Origin: Solirubrobacter taibaiensis
GTDB lineage: Bacteria > Actinomycetota > Thermoleophilia > Solirubrobacterales > Solirubrobacteraceae
Direction: 5' to 3'
DNA: 64,000 nt
Assembly: GCA_027587225.1 (NCBI GenBank)
Contig: JAPDDQ010000008.1
Coordinates: forward strand, 62,001 to 126,000
Below are positions 1 through 7,742 of the stretch, piece by piece; positions within the stretch are counted from its first letter, which is position 1; each line of letters starts with the position of its first letter. A program made the position numbers and the translations under genes. The notes under the pieces are model-generated. The model was given only the letters and a program-made list of their open reading frames with translations, ran no database searches and was not told the origin of the DNA.

Positions 1-194
1 CGAGGGTCCTGAGGCCTGACCTGACACTCGCTCTCGTCGGTACGCGTCGACGACGAAGCCGCACCTACCGCTTCGGGCGAACACGAATAGCGCTTTTCGA
101 CGAATTGGCGCATCCTGAGATTGCGATACGCACTCCCGACGACCGTGTTCCGTCGTTGAGTGCGCGTCTCGCCCGATCCTCTTAGGCTGCGGGC

Positions 195-1025
195 GTGAAG
201 GACGAATACGCCGAGACGCTCGTCGAGCTTGAAGCAGCGCTTCAAGTACGCCATATCGCCCACCGACCGCTGGTGACGATCGCACGAGACGCGAAGCCCG
301 CAGCCGCGGAGCGCCTCGCCAACGGCAAGACGCTCAACAACCTGCCGGTGCGGGGCGCCGACGGCGCCATCGTTGGGGTCCTGGAGAACATCAACGGCGA
401 GCTTCCCTCCGTCGAGCGTCCGAGGCTAGACGTCTCGGCGGTTAGTCATTCAATGCGGAGGCTCGACGATCGAATCGTCGTGGAGAGCCGACAAACGATC
501 GAGCGCTTGCTCCAGGACCTCCTGTCCCCGCCGTACTACCAGCTCGTCGTTACAGACGGTCGGATCGACGGCATCGTGACTGTCTCCGACTTGAACAAGG
601 CGCCGGTGCGCGTGCTTGCGTACGCCACCATGGCGCGGCTGGAAACGGCCATGAGCGTTGCTATTCGGACCGTCACGCGCAACAGCGACGAGGCAGCGAT
701 CCAGGCACTGGGTGAGGGCGGAGCGGGCCAGGTGCGGGGCCATCATCGCCAGCTGCGCGAGCAGCATCTCAATGTCGCGCTCCTAGACGCGACCACGTTC
801 AGGCAGAAAGGCATCATCCTGGCCAAACTCCGCGTGTTTGCCGGCGGTGACGACAAGACAATCCAAGCGGAGTTCGATGGCCTGTACGAGCGGCTCCGGA
901 ATCCGCTGATGCATATGTCGCCGTTCGTCGGAGAATCGATCCCGGGGTTGCAGCGCTTCGCCGAGGACCTCGAGCAAGCACGCCAGCGCACGAAGGAGGC
1001 ACTGGTCGCAGCCGACGGCTTGTAG
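195..1025 (+). CDS. CBS-pair protein with C-terminal HEPN-like domain
   Basis: 276 residues from a GTG start. Residues about 15-65 and 85-140 look like two CBS motifs (the second includes YYQLVVTDGRIDGIVTVSDL), a fold that usually binds adenine nucleotides. The C-terminal half is alpha-helical and carries LRNPLMH, an R-x4-H motif at about residue 234 that is the catalytic signature of many HEPN ribonucleases. Inference: a nucleotide-sensing RNase or toxin-like protein, or a non-catalytic HEPN protein. No partner antitoxin is adjacent; the next gene on this strand is a small membrane ORF 0.8 kb away. The domain calls rest on motif reading only. Confidence 0.65.
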   Translation: MKDEYAETLVELEAALQVRHIAHRPLVTIARDAKPAAAERLANGKTLNNLPVRGADGAIVGVLENINGELPSVERPRLDVSAVSHSMRRLDDRIVVESRQTIERLLQDLLSPPYYQLVVTDGRIDGIVTVSDLNKAPVRVLAYATMARLETAMSVAIRTVTRNSDEAAIQALGEGGAGQVRGHHRQLREQHLNVALLDATTFRQKGIILAKLRVFAGGDDKTIQAEFDGLYERLRNPLMHMSPFVGESIPGLQRFAEDLEQARQRTKEALVAADGL

Positions 1026-1145
1026 CGGGACAGAAGCCGGAACAAAGATGGGCGAAACGACTGAGCACCGCGTTTCGCAGCGCCCGTCTAGAAGGAGCGT
1101 TTGTCGATGGATTCGCTATTGCGCCGGCCCAACGGGCGAGCTAAT

Positions 1146-1640
1146 TCAACGGACCGGCGGCCACACCACGCCCGGATCTCCCGGGACAGGGATCCCTTGG
1201 CGTTCTCGGCAAGTGGACCTGTCTCCCTGCCACGGGTCGTACGCCTGTTCGTAGACCCACCGGCCATCCTCGAGTCGCTCAAACCCGGCATCCCAGGCCT
1301 GTAGCGTGCACGTCCCCGAACGCAACGAGGCGCTGGCGTAGTCGTCGTCTACACGGATTGTGACGACCTTGAGTTGCGCTGCCCGTTGCCAGAACACGAT
1401 TCGCTCTCCGGTGATCTCGCCGCGCCAATCCTCTACGCAGTCATCGAGGTAGCGCGCTCGCAGCGCCGCGCTACCGTCGACCGACAGCGATTCCTGCTCG
1501 CAGATCCGTTGCACGTCACCGGACGCCTGAGCCTGCAACCACTCCTGGTAGGCGCTCTCCACGTGGCGCGCCGGCGCCTGCGGCAGTGCAGTGAGGAACA
1601 ACGCCACGGCGACGAACAGCACCGTCCAACTGGAGTGCAT
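1146..1640 (-). CDS. Small secreted protein of unknown function
   Basis: 164 residues with an N-terminal signal peptide (hydrophobic VLFVAVALFLTALP, probable cleavage after APA near residue 24). The mature part has four cysteines (in RICEQ, DDCVED, GTCTLQ and STCRER), enough for two disulfides. The mixed helix/strand pattern, with a hydrophobic core around VVTIRVDDDYASASL, resembles secreted NTF2-like or lumazine-binding-like domains, but I do not recognise a named family. It stands alone, with about 170 bases to the next ORF upstream. Codon use matches its neighbours. Confidence 0.6.
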   Translation of the reverse strand: MHSSWTVLFVAVALFLTALPQAPARHVESAYQEWLQAQASGDVQRICEQESLSVDGSAALRARYLDDCVEDWRGEITGERIVFWQRAAQLKVVTIRVDDDYASASLRSGTCTLQAWDAGFERLEDGRWVYEQAYDPWQGDRSTCRERQGIPVPGDPGVVWPPVR

Positions 1641-1812
1641 TCGTCAAGCGTAGTCCGGTCCCGCGCGCGCCCAGCAGTTGATCGGCCGCATTGGCACGCT
1701 GTCGGTCGCGCCGACACGAAGCAATCCACAGAGTGTCGCTTCTCGACGATCTGGCACCTCTTCTAGGTGCCTGGCGTTTACGAATCAACGCCGGCGCTAA
1801 CGACCAAGGAGC

Positions 1813-1965
1813 GTGCTTGCCGACGCGTTCTCCTTCGTCCTTGACGCCGTGATCGGCCGGGTACCGGAACGGCAGCCATGGCGAGTCATCGTGGTTGGGC
1901 TCTACGTCCTCGCCGCGGCGGCGGCCATCGCGTTGCTCGTGTGGTTGGTCGCTACCACCTGGTAG
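1813..1965 (+). CDS. Small single-pass membrane protein (50 aa)
   Basis: An open frame of 50 codons from GTG to TAG with strong GC bias at the third codon position. It has a polar N-terminus (VLADAFSFVLDAVIGR), a basic PERQPWR segment, then one clear membrane span (VIVVGLYVLAAAAAIALLVW). AAGGAG lies at 1805-1810, only 2 bases before this GTG, so the real start could be the in-frame GTG at 1849; that shorter form would still contain the membrane span. No family recognised. The 204 bases between its end and the next gene hold nothing I can name. Confidence 0.45.
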   Translation: MLADAFSFVLDAVIGRVPERQPWRVIVVGLYVLAAAAAIALLVWLVATTW

Positions 1966-2169
1966 ACGGCGGTCAGCAGGTCCGCTTGGCGGGCCTCCAC
2001 GCGTAGCGCTCCCAGCAAAAGCAAAGTGGCGTTTGTCGACGGTTCCGTCCCTTTGGCGACTGAGATGCTGGGCGGACACGTCGCCGCTCCGTTCAGGCGA
2101 ACGGAGAAGCCCGCTGGTGCATCCATCCGGGCGGCTGGGGAGGGTGTGGTGGGCCGACCGCGGAGCGCG

Positions 2170-5100
2170 TCAGCGGACCCAGAGCTGCTCGAGGAGTGTC
2201 GTCCAGACGGGGTGGTGCTGGTAGTTGCCGACGCGCTTTGAAACCAAGGTGATGGTGCGGCGGTTGACGAGCGGGACGGTGGGTGCGGCGGTCTGGATGT
2301 CGCGGTAGACGTTCCTCCAGAGCGCGTCGGCGTGCGGGCCGTGGGCGGCCAGCGCCGCGTCGATCCGCGATTCGAGGCGGCGGTCGCAGTATCGGGCCAG
2401 GTTTTGGTTGTAGACCGACCGGGGGGCGATCGCCGCGCATCGGAACGGTGGTGTGAAGTTCGACGGAGTCGCGGCGTCGGCGATCCAGCCGTCGATGCCG
2501 ATCTGCGCCGGTGCGCGCGAGCGGGCGATCGCGTTGCGGTACGTCGGGTAGTCGGGGAAGACGCGCAGTGAGTTGGGGTAGCCGAGTTCGCGCAGGAGCG
2601 AGACGAAGTAGCGGGCCATGGCGCGCTTCTCCTTGTTGATCCAGACCGTGACCTTCGTGCCCTTGGTTCCGGATTGCTCGATCAGGCGGCGTGCCCGTTC
2701 GATGTCGGGCGCGCTCCAGCCGCCGCCGGGGCTCGGGTTCAGCGTGTAGGGACACGACGGCTTGTAGTTCGGGAACCCGGGCGGCAGGAGCTGGCAGGTG
2801 GGTTGGGCGAGGTCGGGACCGCCGGCGAGCCTGGTGATTTCGCGCCGGTCGACGGCGTAGTTGAGCGCGCGTCGGACCCGCGGGTCGTCGAACGGGGGCG
2901 TGCGCACGTTGAGAAACACGTAGTCCATTTCGGGGATGGCGTTGGTGTAGAGCTGTCCCGCGTTGCCGGTCGCAAGCGCGGTCAGGCTGAGCGGCAGACC
3001 ACCGCCAAATGGTCCGACGACGTGCACGACGTCGGCTTCTCCGCGCAGTACCGCGGCGATCTGGGCCTCGCGGTCAGGGTTGACCCGGACGACGATCTGG
3101 TCGGCGAAACCGTCGGGGCGCGCGCCCGGCGACCAGGCGCGGAAGTGTGGGTTGCGGATCAGTCGTGCGCCGCGCTTTCGGTGATAGCTGACGATCCGGT
3201 AGGGCCCGGTTCCGGGCGGCGGGGTGTTGCCGAAGGGCCGAGCGGCGGGCGTGAGGAAGGCGATCGAGTAGGCCAGTGTGTGGAGGAACTCGCCGTCGGG
3301 TCGCGTCAGGTGGACGGTGATCGTCCGCAGGCGCGCGTCGGTCACGATCCCCGCGGAGAGGTCGCAGCTCGCGGGCCGTCTCGCGCACCGCTGCCCGCCG
3401 ACGATCCCCTGCAAGGACGACCCGAGCCCAGGATCGCGGCGGAACAGTGCCTCGAGTGAGGCGCGGAAGTCCTCCGGGCGGACGGGCGAGCCATCGGAGT
3501 AGCGCAGCTTCGGTCGCAGCCTGAAGATGTAGGTGCGCCCGTCGGCGCTCGGGCGCGGGACGTCGGTGGCGAGCGCGCCGACGAGCGGTCCGAACATCGC
3601 GCCGCCGCCGCGCCGGTAGGCGACGAGGCCGTCGTAGGCGAGCGAGAGCAGTGATTCGGCGGTGAGGTCGGCTGGCGGCTCGAGGCGGTTGTACTCGAAC
3701 GGGTCGGCCTGCACCCGCAGGGTTCCGCCGCGATGGGTCGCCGGCGCGGCGAGCGCCGCCATCCAGACCTTGCCGTCTACGACGGCGATCGCGCTCGGGC
3801 TGCTCCTGACCGCGATCGTCTCGGCCGTTCGCCGCGTTACGGGGTCGATTCGCGAGACGGTCCCTTCGGTCGCGTTCGCTACCCACACTGCGCCTTCGCT
3901 GGCCGCGATCGCGCTCGGATCGCGTGGCACTTTGACGATGTCGGTGACCGCGTCGGCCGCCGGGTCGACGCGCGAGACGGTGGCGTCTTGGCGGTTCGCG
4001 ATCCACGCCGCCCCGTCCGCGACGGCGACGTCGACGGGGCCGTTGCCGACGGCGATCGTCCCCACCACGTCGCCCGAGCGCGGCTCGATCCGAAACACGG
4101 TCGCGCCCTCCTCGCTCGTGACCCACACCGCGTCGGCGCCGGCGGCGAGCGCCGTGGGGCTGGCGCCGAGCTCGATCCGCTGCGTCACCCGTCCGCGCGT
4201 GAGGTCGATCCGGGCCACCGTGCGGTCGGCCTCGGAGGCCACCCACAGCGAACCGAACCCGGCGACGATGCTACGCGGGGCGTTGCCCGCGGCGATCTTG
4301 CGCACGACACGGTTCATCGCCGGGCTGATCTGCGACACCGTGCCGCCGCGATCGCTGACCCACAGCGAGCCGGCCGCGAAGGCAAGGTCCGCCGGGCGCT
4401 CGCCGATGGGGATCACGATCTGGTCGCGCCCGGGCTCGATCCGCGAGACGGTGCCGTCGCCCGCGTTGGCGACCCACACCGACCCGCCGCCGATGGCGAG
4501 GGCGCTCGGGGCGCGCCCGACCGCGTAGTGCGCCGTGATCCGCGCCGTCTTGGGATCGATCACGCCGACCGCATTCTCCTTGATCACGGCTCGCCGCTCG
4601 CTCGCGCTCCAGCGGCTGACGGCGAAGACCGCGAGTCCGGTGGCGAGCATCAGCGTCGCCACGGCGACCAGTACGCGCCGACGCGTCCGTGCAGCGACCG
4701 GCGGCGCGTGCCGATCGGCCGCCAACGGAGACGACATCGCGGCAGGCGGCGCTTCGGCGGCGGGCAGATCCAGCGCGGCGGCGTCCTGGCGCAGGATCGC
4801 GTCATGCAGGCGCCGCAGCTCGCGATCGGGCTCGACGCCGATCTCGTCGACCAAGACGCGGCGAGCGTCCCTGTAGGCCGCCAGCGCCTCGGCCTGGCGG
4901 CCGGAGCGATACAGCGCCAGCATGCGCTGCCCGTGTAGCCGCTCGACCAGCGGATGCGCGGCCACCAGCGCCTCGAGCTCGCCGATCAGCTCGCGATGCC
5001 GGCCCGCGGCCAGCTCGCCCTGGATCGCGAGCTCGGTCGCGCGCAGCCGCAGCTCGTCCAGCCGACGGATCTCCGCGCCCGCGAACGGCTCATCGGCGAC

Positions 5101-5496
5101 GTCAGCCAGCGCCGGCCCGCGCCACAACGCGAGCGCCTCACGCGCCAGCCGCGCGCCCGGTCCGTTGGCCGCGGCGGCCTCCGCGACCAGACGTTCAAAC
5201 CGGGCGGCATCGACACGATCGGCGGCCAGGCGCAGCTCATAGCCGCGGCCGCGGGTGACGATCTCGGCCTCCGCGCCGAGCAGCTTGCGTAGCTGCGACA
5301 CGTACAGCTGCACGAGCTTCGGAGCGCTCGGCGGCGCCCGATCACCCCACAACCCCTCGATCAGCCGATCGGTCGACACCGTGCGATTGAGCTGCAACGC
5401 GAGCATCGCCAGCACGGCACGCTGCTGCCTGGGCCCGAGCGCGGCGGGCCCGCTGTCGAGACTGGTCTCGATCGGTCCAAGAAGGCGGATGTCCAT
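2170..5496 (-). CDS. Transmembrane BTAD regulator fused to beta-propeller and peptide-binding SBP domain
   Basis: 1108 residues. Residues 1 to about 92 are an OmpR-type winged helix and about 93-240 a BTAD helical domain, as in SARP/AfsR-type activators. A basic stretch (RTRRR) and one membrane span (VLVAVATLMLATGLAVFAVS, about 271-292) follow. Residues about 300-590 are six or seven 40-residue propeller repeats with the recurring pattern GSVWVAN..DGTVSRI. Residues about 605-1105 resemble the SBP_bac_5 peptide-binding proteins of ABC transporters (for example RPEDFRASLEALFRRD and NPDREAQIAAVLRGEADVVH). Inference: a one-component, ToxR/CadC-like transmembrane sensor in which an extracytoplasmic ligand domain controls a cytoplasmic DNA-binding head. 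It is divergent from the 5642 gene with 145 bases between them, a likely target. It is not an ordinary transporter subunit: no permease or ATPase genes are nearby. Confidence 0.85.
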   Translation of the reverse strand: MDIRLLGPIETSLDSGPAALGPRQQRAVLAMLALQLNRTVSTDRLIEGLWGDRAPPSAPKLVQLYVSQLRKLLGAEAEIVTRGRGYELRLAADRVDAARFERLVAEAAAANGPGARLAREALALWRGPALADVADEPFAGAEIRRLDELRLRATELAIQGELAAGRHRELIGELEALVAAHPLVERLHGQRMLALYRSGRQAEALAAYRDARRVLVDEIGVEPDRELRRLHDAILRQDAAALDLPAAEAPPAAMSSPLAADRHAPPVAARTRRRVLVAVATLMLATGLAVFAVSRWSASERRAVIKENAVGVIDPKTARITAHYAVGRAPSALAIGGGSVWVANAGDGTVSRIEPGRDQIVIPIGERPADLAFAAGSLWVSDRGGTVSQISPAMNRVVRKIAAGNAPRSIVAGFGSLWVASEADRTVARIDLTRGRVTQRIELGASPTALAAGADAVWVTSEEGATVFRIEPRSGDVVGTIAVGNGPVDVAVADGAAWIANRQDATVSRVDPAADAVTDIVKVPRDPSAIAASEGAVWVANATEGTVSRIDPVTRRTAETIAVRSSPSAIAVVDGKVWMAALAAPATHRGGTLRVQADPFEYNRLEPPADLTAESLLSLAYDGLVAYRRGGGAMFGPLVGALATDVPRPSADGRTYIFRLRPKLRYSDGSPVRPEDFRASLEALFRRDPGLGSSLQGIVGGQRCARRPASCDLSAGIVTDARLRTITVHLTRPDGEFLHTLAYSIAFLTPAARPFGNTPPPGTGPYRIVSYHRKRGARLIRNPHFRAWSPGARPDGFADQIVVRVNPDREAQIAAVLRGEADVVHVVGPFGGGLPLSLTALATGNAGQLYTNAIPEMDYVFLNVRTPPFDDPRVRRALNYAVDRREITRLAGGPDLAQPTCQLLPPGFPNYKPSCPYTLNPSPGGGWSAPDIERARRLIEQSGTKGTKVTVWINKEKRAMARYFVSLLRELGYPNSLRVFPDYPTYRNAIARSRAPAQIGIDGWIADAATPSNFTPPFRCAAIAPRSVYNQNLARYCDRRLESRIDAALAAHGPHADALWRNVYRDIQTAAPTVPLVNRRTITLVSKRVGNYQHHPVWTTLLEQLWVR

Positions 5497-5641
5497 GCCG
5501 CATGAACAGCGGAGGGGTGACAGGGCGAGCCTACTCCCGCGGCGCCACCGCGAATCGACCGGCCACTGACCTGGAATCGACCGCCGATCGACCGGGCCGC
5601 TGCAGCCTCCCGGGCGTCCCGCACGTCAGCCGAGGTCCATC

Positions 5642-5938
5642 ATGCCGCCCCGCCGTCTCAAGGCCGCCGTTGCCGGCGCCCTCGCCGTCACCGCCCTCGC
5701 CACACCTGCTGCGGGCGCGCGCCCGGTCGAAGCCATTCCCGCCACAACACGGCCCACCACGCCCGCGGCGGGCCCGTCTCAAACCGAGGCGCGGGCCCCG
5801 ACCGTAATCCGCACCATCGACCGCGGCTTCGACTGGGGCTCGGCCGGCATCGGGGCCGCTGCCGCCGCCGCGATGGTCCTGCTTGCCGTCGGCAGCGCCT
5901 GGGCAAGCTCCCGCGCCGGCGCTCGCCCCACCCGCTGA
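5642..5938 (+). CDS. Small exported membrane-anchored protein (98 aa)
   Basis: The N-terminal signal peptide (LKAAVAGALAVTALATPAAG) is followed by a Pro/Thr/Ala-rich linker, a short conserved-looking block (TVIRTIDRGFDWGSAGIGAA) and a C-terminal membrane span (AAAAAMVLLAVGSAWA) with a basic tail (SSRAGARPTR). The layout is signal, low-complexity linker, anchor; no enzyme motif is visible. It is the first gene of a probable two-gene unit with the 229-residue secreted protein 22 bases downstream, and is divergent from the BTAD-propeller-SBP regulator. Function unknown. Confidence 0.65.
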   Translation: MPPRRLKAAVAGALAVTALATPAAGARPVEAIPATTRPTTPAAGPSQTEARAPTVIRTIDRGFDWGSAGIGAAAAAAMVLLAVGSAWASSRAGARPTR

Positions 5939-5960
5939 TCCAATTCAAAAGGAGGGTGCC

Positions 5961-6650
5961 ATGAGGCATCTACGTCGTACCGTTCTACTGGCCCTGGCGC
6001 TCGCGCTGTGCGCGGCGCCCGCCACCCCCGCTCACCCGCCCAACGACCACGCACGCGCCGCGATCTCGCCCGCGCGCGGCGGCGGACTCACCGGCGGCGA
6101 ATTGCAGGCCGAGGCATGGGCACGGGGGCTCAGCGGCAGCAACGCGGCCTTCCAGGGAACCTGCACGACCCTCGCGCCCGGCGTGCTGCAGGGACACGGC
6201 GGGGACGACGGAATCGCGAGGTGCACGGCCACGCCACGCTCGCGACTGTTCGTCAACTTCGGCTCCTTCTGCAGCGACCTCGGGGAGGGGTTCAAGACCG
6301 AACGAGAGCAACTCGCGTGCGCCCGGGCCGTCAGCCAAGAGTTCTTGAAGGAGCTCAACGTCACGGTCGACAACGGCGACCCCATCAACATCGTCAGGCC
6401 ACGGTTCGAGCTCTTCTCGCCACAACGAACGATCGCGTTGCCCGCCGACAACGACTTCGGCGTACCTGCGGGAACCCCCCTGACCTTCACCGCGCACGGA
6501 TGGGGCGTCGTGGTCCACTCGCTACGGCCCGGCCGCCACACCGTCACGCTCGAAGTGGTGACCCCGGAGTTCCGCGGTGTCTTCATCACGATCATCCTCA
6601 AGGTCGTTCCAGACGGCCACTCGAACCACCGCGACCACGGCGACGACTAG
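5961..6650 (+). CDS. Secreted protein of unknown function (229 aa)
   Basis: The ATG at 5961 is chosen because AGGAGG at 5949-5954 sits 6 bases upstream; an upstream in-frame start at 5883 would lie inside the previous gene. A signal peptide (TVLLALALALCAAPATPAHP) precedes a mature domain with four cysteines (GTCTTLA, ARCTATP, SFCSDLG, LACARAV), probably disulfide-bonded, and a beta-rich C-terminal half ending in a His/Asp-rich tail (HSNHRDHGDD) that could bind metal. I do not recognise the family. A hairpin terminator follows at 6677-6698. Confidence 0.7.
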   Translation: MRHLRRTVLLALALALCAAPATPAHPPNDHARAAISPARGGGLTGGELQAEAWARGLSGSNAAFQGTCTTLAPGVLQGHGGDDGIARCTATPRSRLFVNFGSFCSDLGEGFKTEREQLACARAVSQEFLKELNVTVDNGDPINIVRPRFELFSPQRTIALPADNDFGVPAGTPLTFTAHGWGVVVHSLRPGRHTVTLEVVTPEFRGVFITIILKVVPDGHSNHRDHGDD

Positions 6651-6676
6651 AGACGTTGGTTGCAGCCGTTGCCCAG

Positions 6677-6698
6677 AGGGCCCGCGCCAGCGGGCCTT
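6677..6698 (+). terminator. Hairpin terminator after the 229-aa secreted gene
   Basis: AGGGCCCGC at 6677-6685 pairs with GCGGGCCTT at 6690-6698 (one G-T pair) around a GCCA loop. It starts 27 bases after the stop codon. There is no strong U tract, as is common in high-GC actinobacterial terminators. Confidence 0.55.
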
Positions 6699-7260
6699 CT
6701 GGCCGGGCGACGGCGGAGCTCCGACGACCGCCGCTCGACCTCGTACGGCCGCGTTCGTTGCCGCTTTGAAGGCAAGATGAGCTGCGACTGCGGGCTGGCG
6801 AAAGGTCCCGGTTGGGTCTATGCCACTCGGTCTCGCGCCCGAGAGCACCGAAGGGCCAGAGATGTCAGGGAAGCCCGCCCGAGGGCCACGCTCCACGAGG
6901 GGCGCCGCGGCGATCAAGCGGGAGGGCTGACTTGATCTCTGGGAAGCCAAGGAGGCGAAAGGCCACGGCAAGCCGACCATGCCTGCCTCAGAACAGGCAC
7001 CCAAGGAGAGGGCGCTGCGTTGGCCAGCCCAGCTTCCTGGGCGGCACGCGGCGGTACCTCCCGGCGCACTTAAGAGCCCCGCAGCCGACCCATGACCGTG
7101 CGCGAGTTCGAGGGCGAGCGCAGGGAGGTGCCGACGCGGGCCGACTACCAACGGCAACCGCCTCCCGCACGTCCTTAAGGGCTAGCCCTCAACTCACGCG
7201 CTCCGGATTCCGGGGCTGGCCCGGATGCGGTGCGCTAGAGCCAAACGTAGCGTCTGCAGC
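6699..7260. other. Gene-free stretch with hairpins and palindromes
   Basis: No frame here has convincing coding character: open frames are short, Arg/Pro-rich and lack ribosome-binding sites. Structure is present: TGCCTG/CAGGCA at 6980-6999 (8-base loop), a perfect GCCCAG-CTTC-CTGGGC hairpin at 7027-7042, CCTTAAGG at 7173-7180 and the 12-base perfect palindrome AGGGCTAGCCCT at 7178-7189. The segment could be a structured RNA, a decayed gene, or the regulatory region of the 7261 gene. No riboswitch or RNase P core motif was recognised. Confidence 0.4.
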
Positions 7261-7719
7261 ATGATCAACCGCACCCTCATCGCTGCGCTCGCGATCCTCG
7301 TGCTCGCCCCCACCGCGTCGGCCTCCGCGAAGACGGAGACGCTGCGCTTCTACTCCAAGGTCGACAAGGCCACGCTGATCAAGGCTGACGGCACCGAGGT
7401 CCCGCCTGGCCCCGATCCTGCCGCCGCCGGCGACCGCCTCGAGATCCTCGCCTCCGACTTCGCCGGCACGTTCAAGAAGCACGCGAAGAAGGCCACGGCC
7501 TCCGAGCACGTCGTGTGCACGTTCACGACCGCCCCGGAGCCCGACTGCATCGCCCACGTCGCGATCGGCGGCTCGATGCTGATCTTCAAGGGCTTCCCCG
7601 GCACGCTGATCGGCGGCTCCGGCAAGTACCTCGGCGCGACCGGCAAGGTGATCTCCAACAAGACCATCCCCGGCACCAACGACTCCGAGGTCGTGGCCAG
7701 GATCAAGCTCGCCGAATGA
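7261..7719 (+). CDS. Secreted allene-oxide-cyclase/dirigent-like beta-barrel protein
   Basis: The ATG at 7261 opens a signal peptide (TLIAALAILVLAPTASASA); an in-frame upstream start at 7225 would add a poor leader. The 152-residue product has the pattern of small AOC/dirigent-type barrels: FYSKVDKATLI near the start, a central DRLEILASDFAGTF strand pair, and the glycine turn GGSGKYLGATGKV near the C-terminus. Two cysteines (VVCTF, PDCIAH) may pair. In bacteria these barrels have no agreed activity; plant relatives bind or cyclise small hydrophobic molecules. It ends 23 bases before the helicase gene but is probably a separate unit. Confidence 0.65.
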   Translation: MINRTLIAALAILVLAPTASASAKTETLRFYSKVDKATLIKADGTEVPPGPDPAAAGDRLEILASDFAGTFKKHAKKATASEHVVCTFTTAPEPDCIAHVAIGGSMLIFKGFPGTLIGGSGKYLGATGKVISNKTIPGTNDSEVVARIKLAE

Positions 7720-7742
7720 CGCCCGGCTAGGTTGCAGGAGCA

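Noticed and set aside
6699..7260. Possible group II intron, RNase P RNA or tmRNA in the gene-free stretch
   Set aside because: No domain V, P4 core or tmRNA tag/acceptor sequence could be found; left as an unexplained region.
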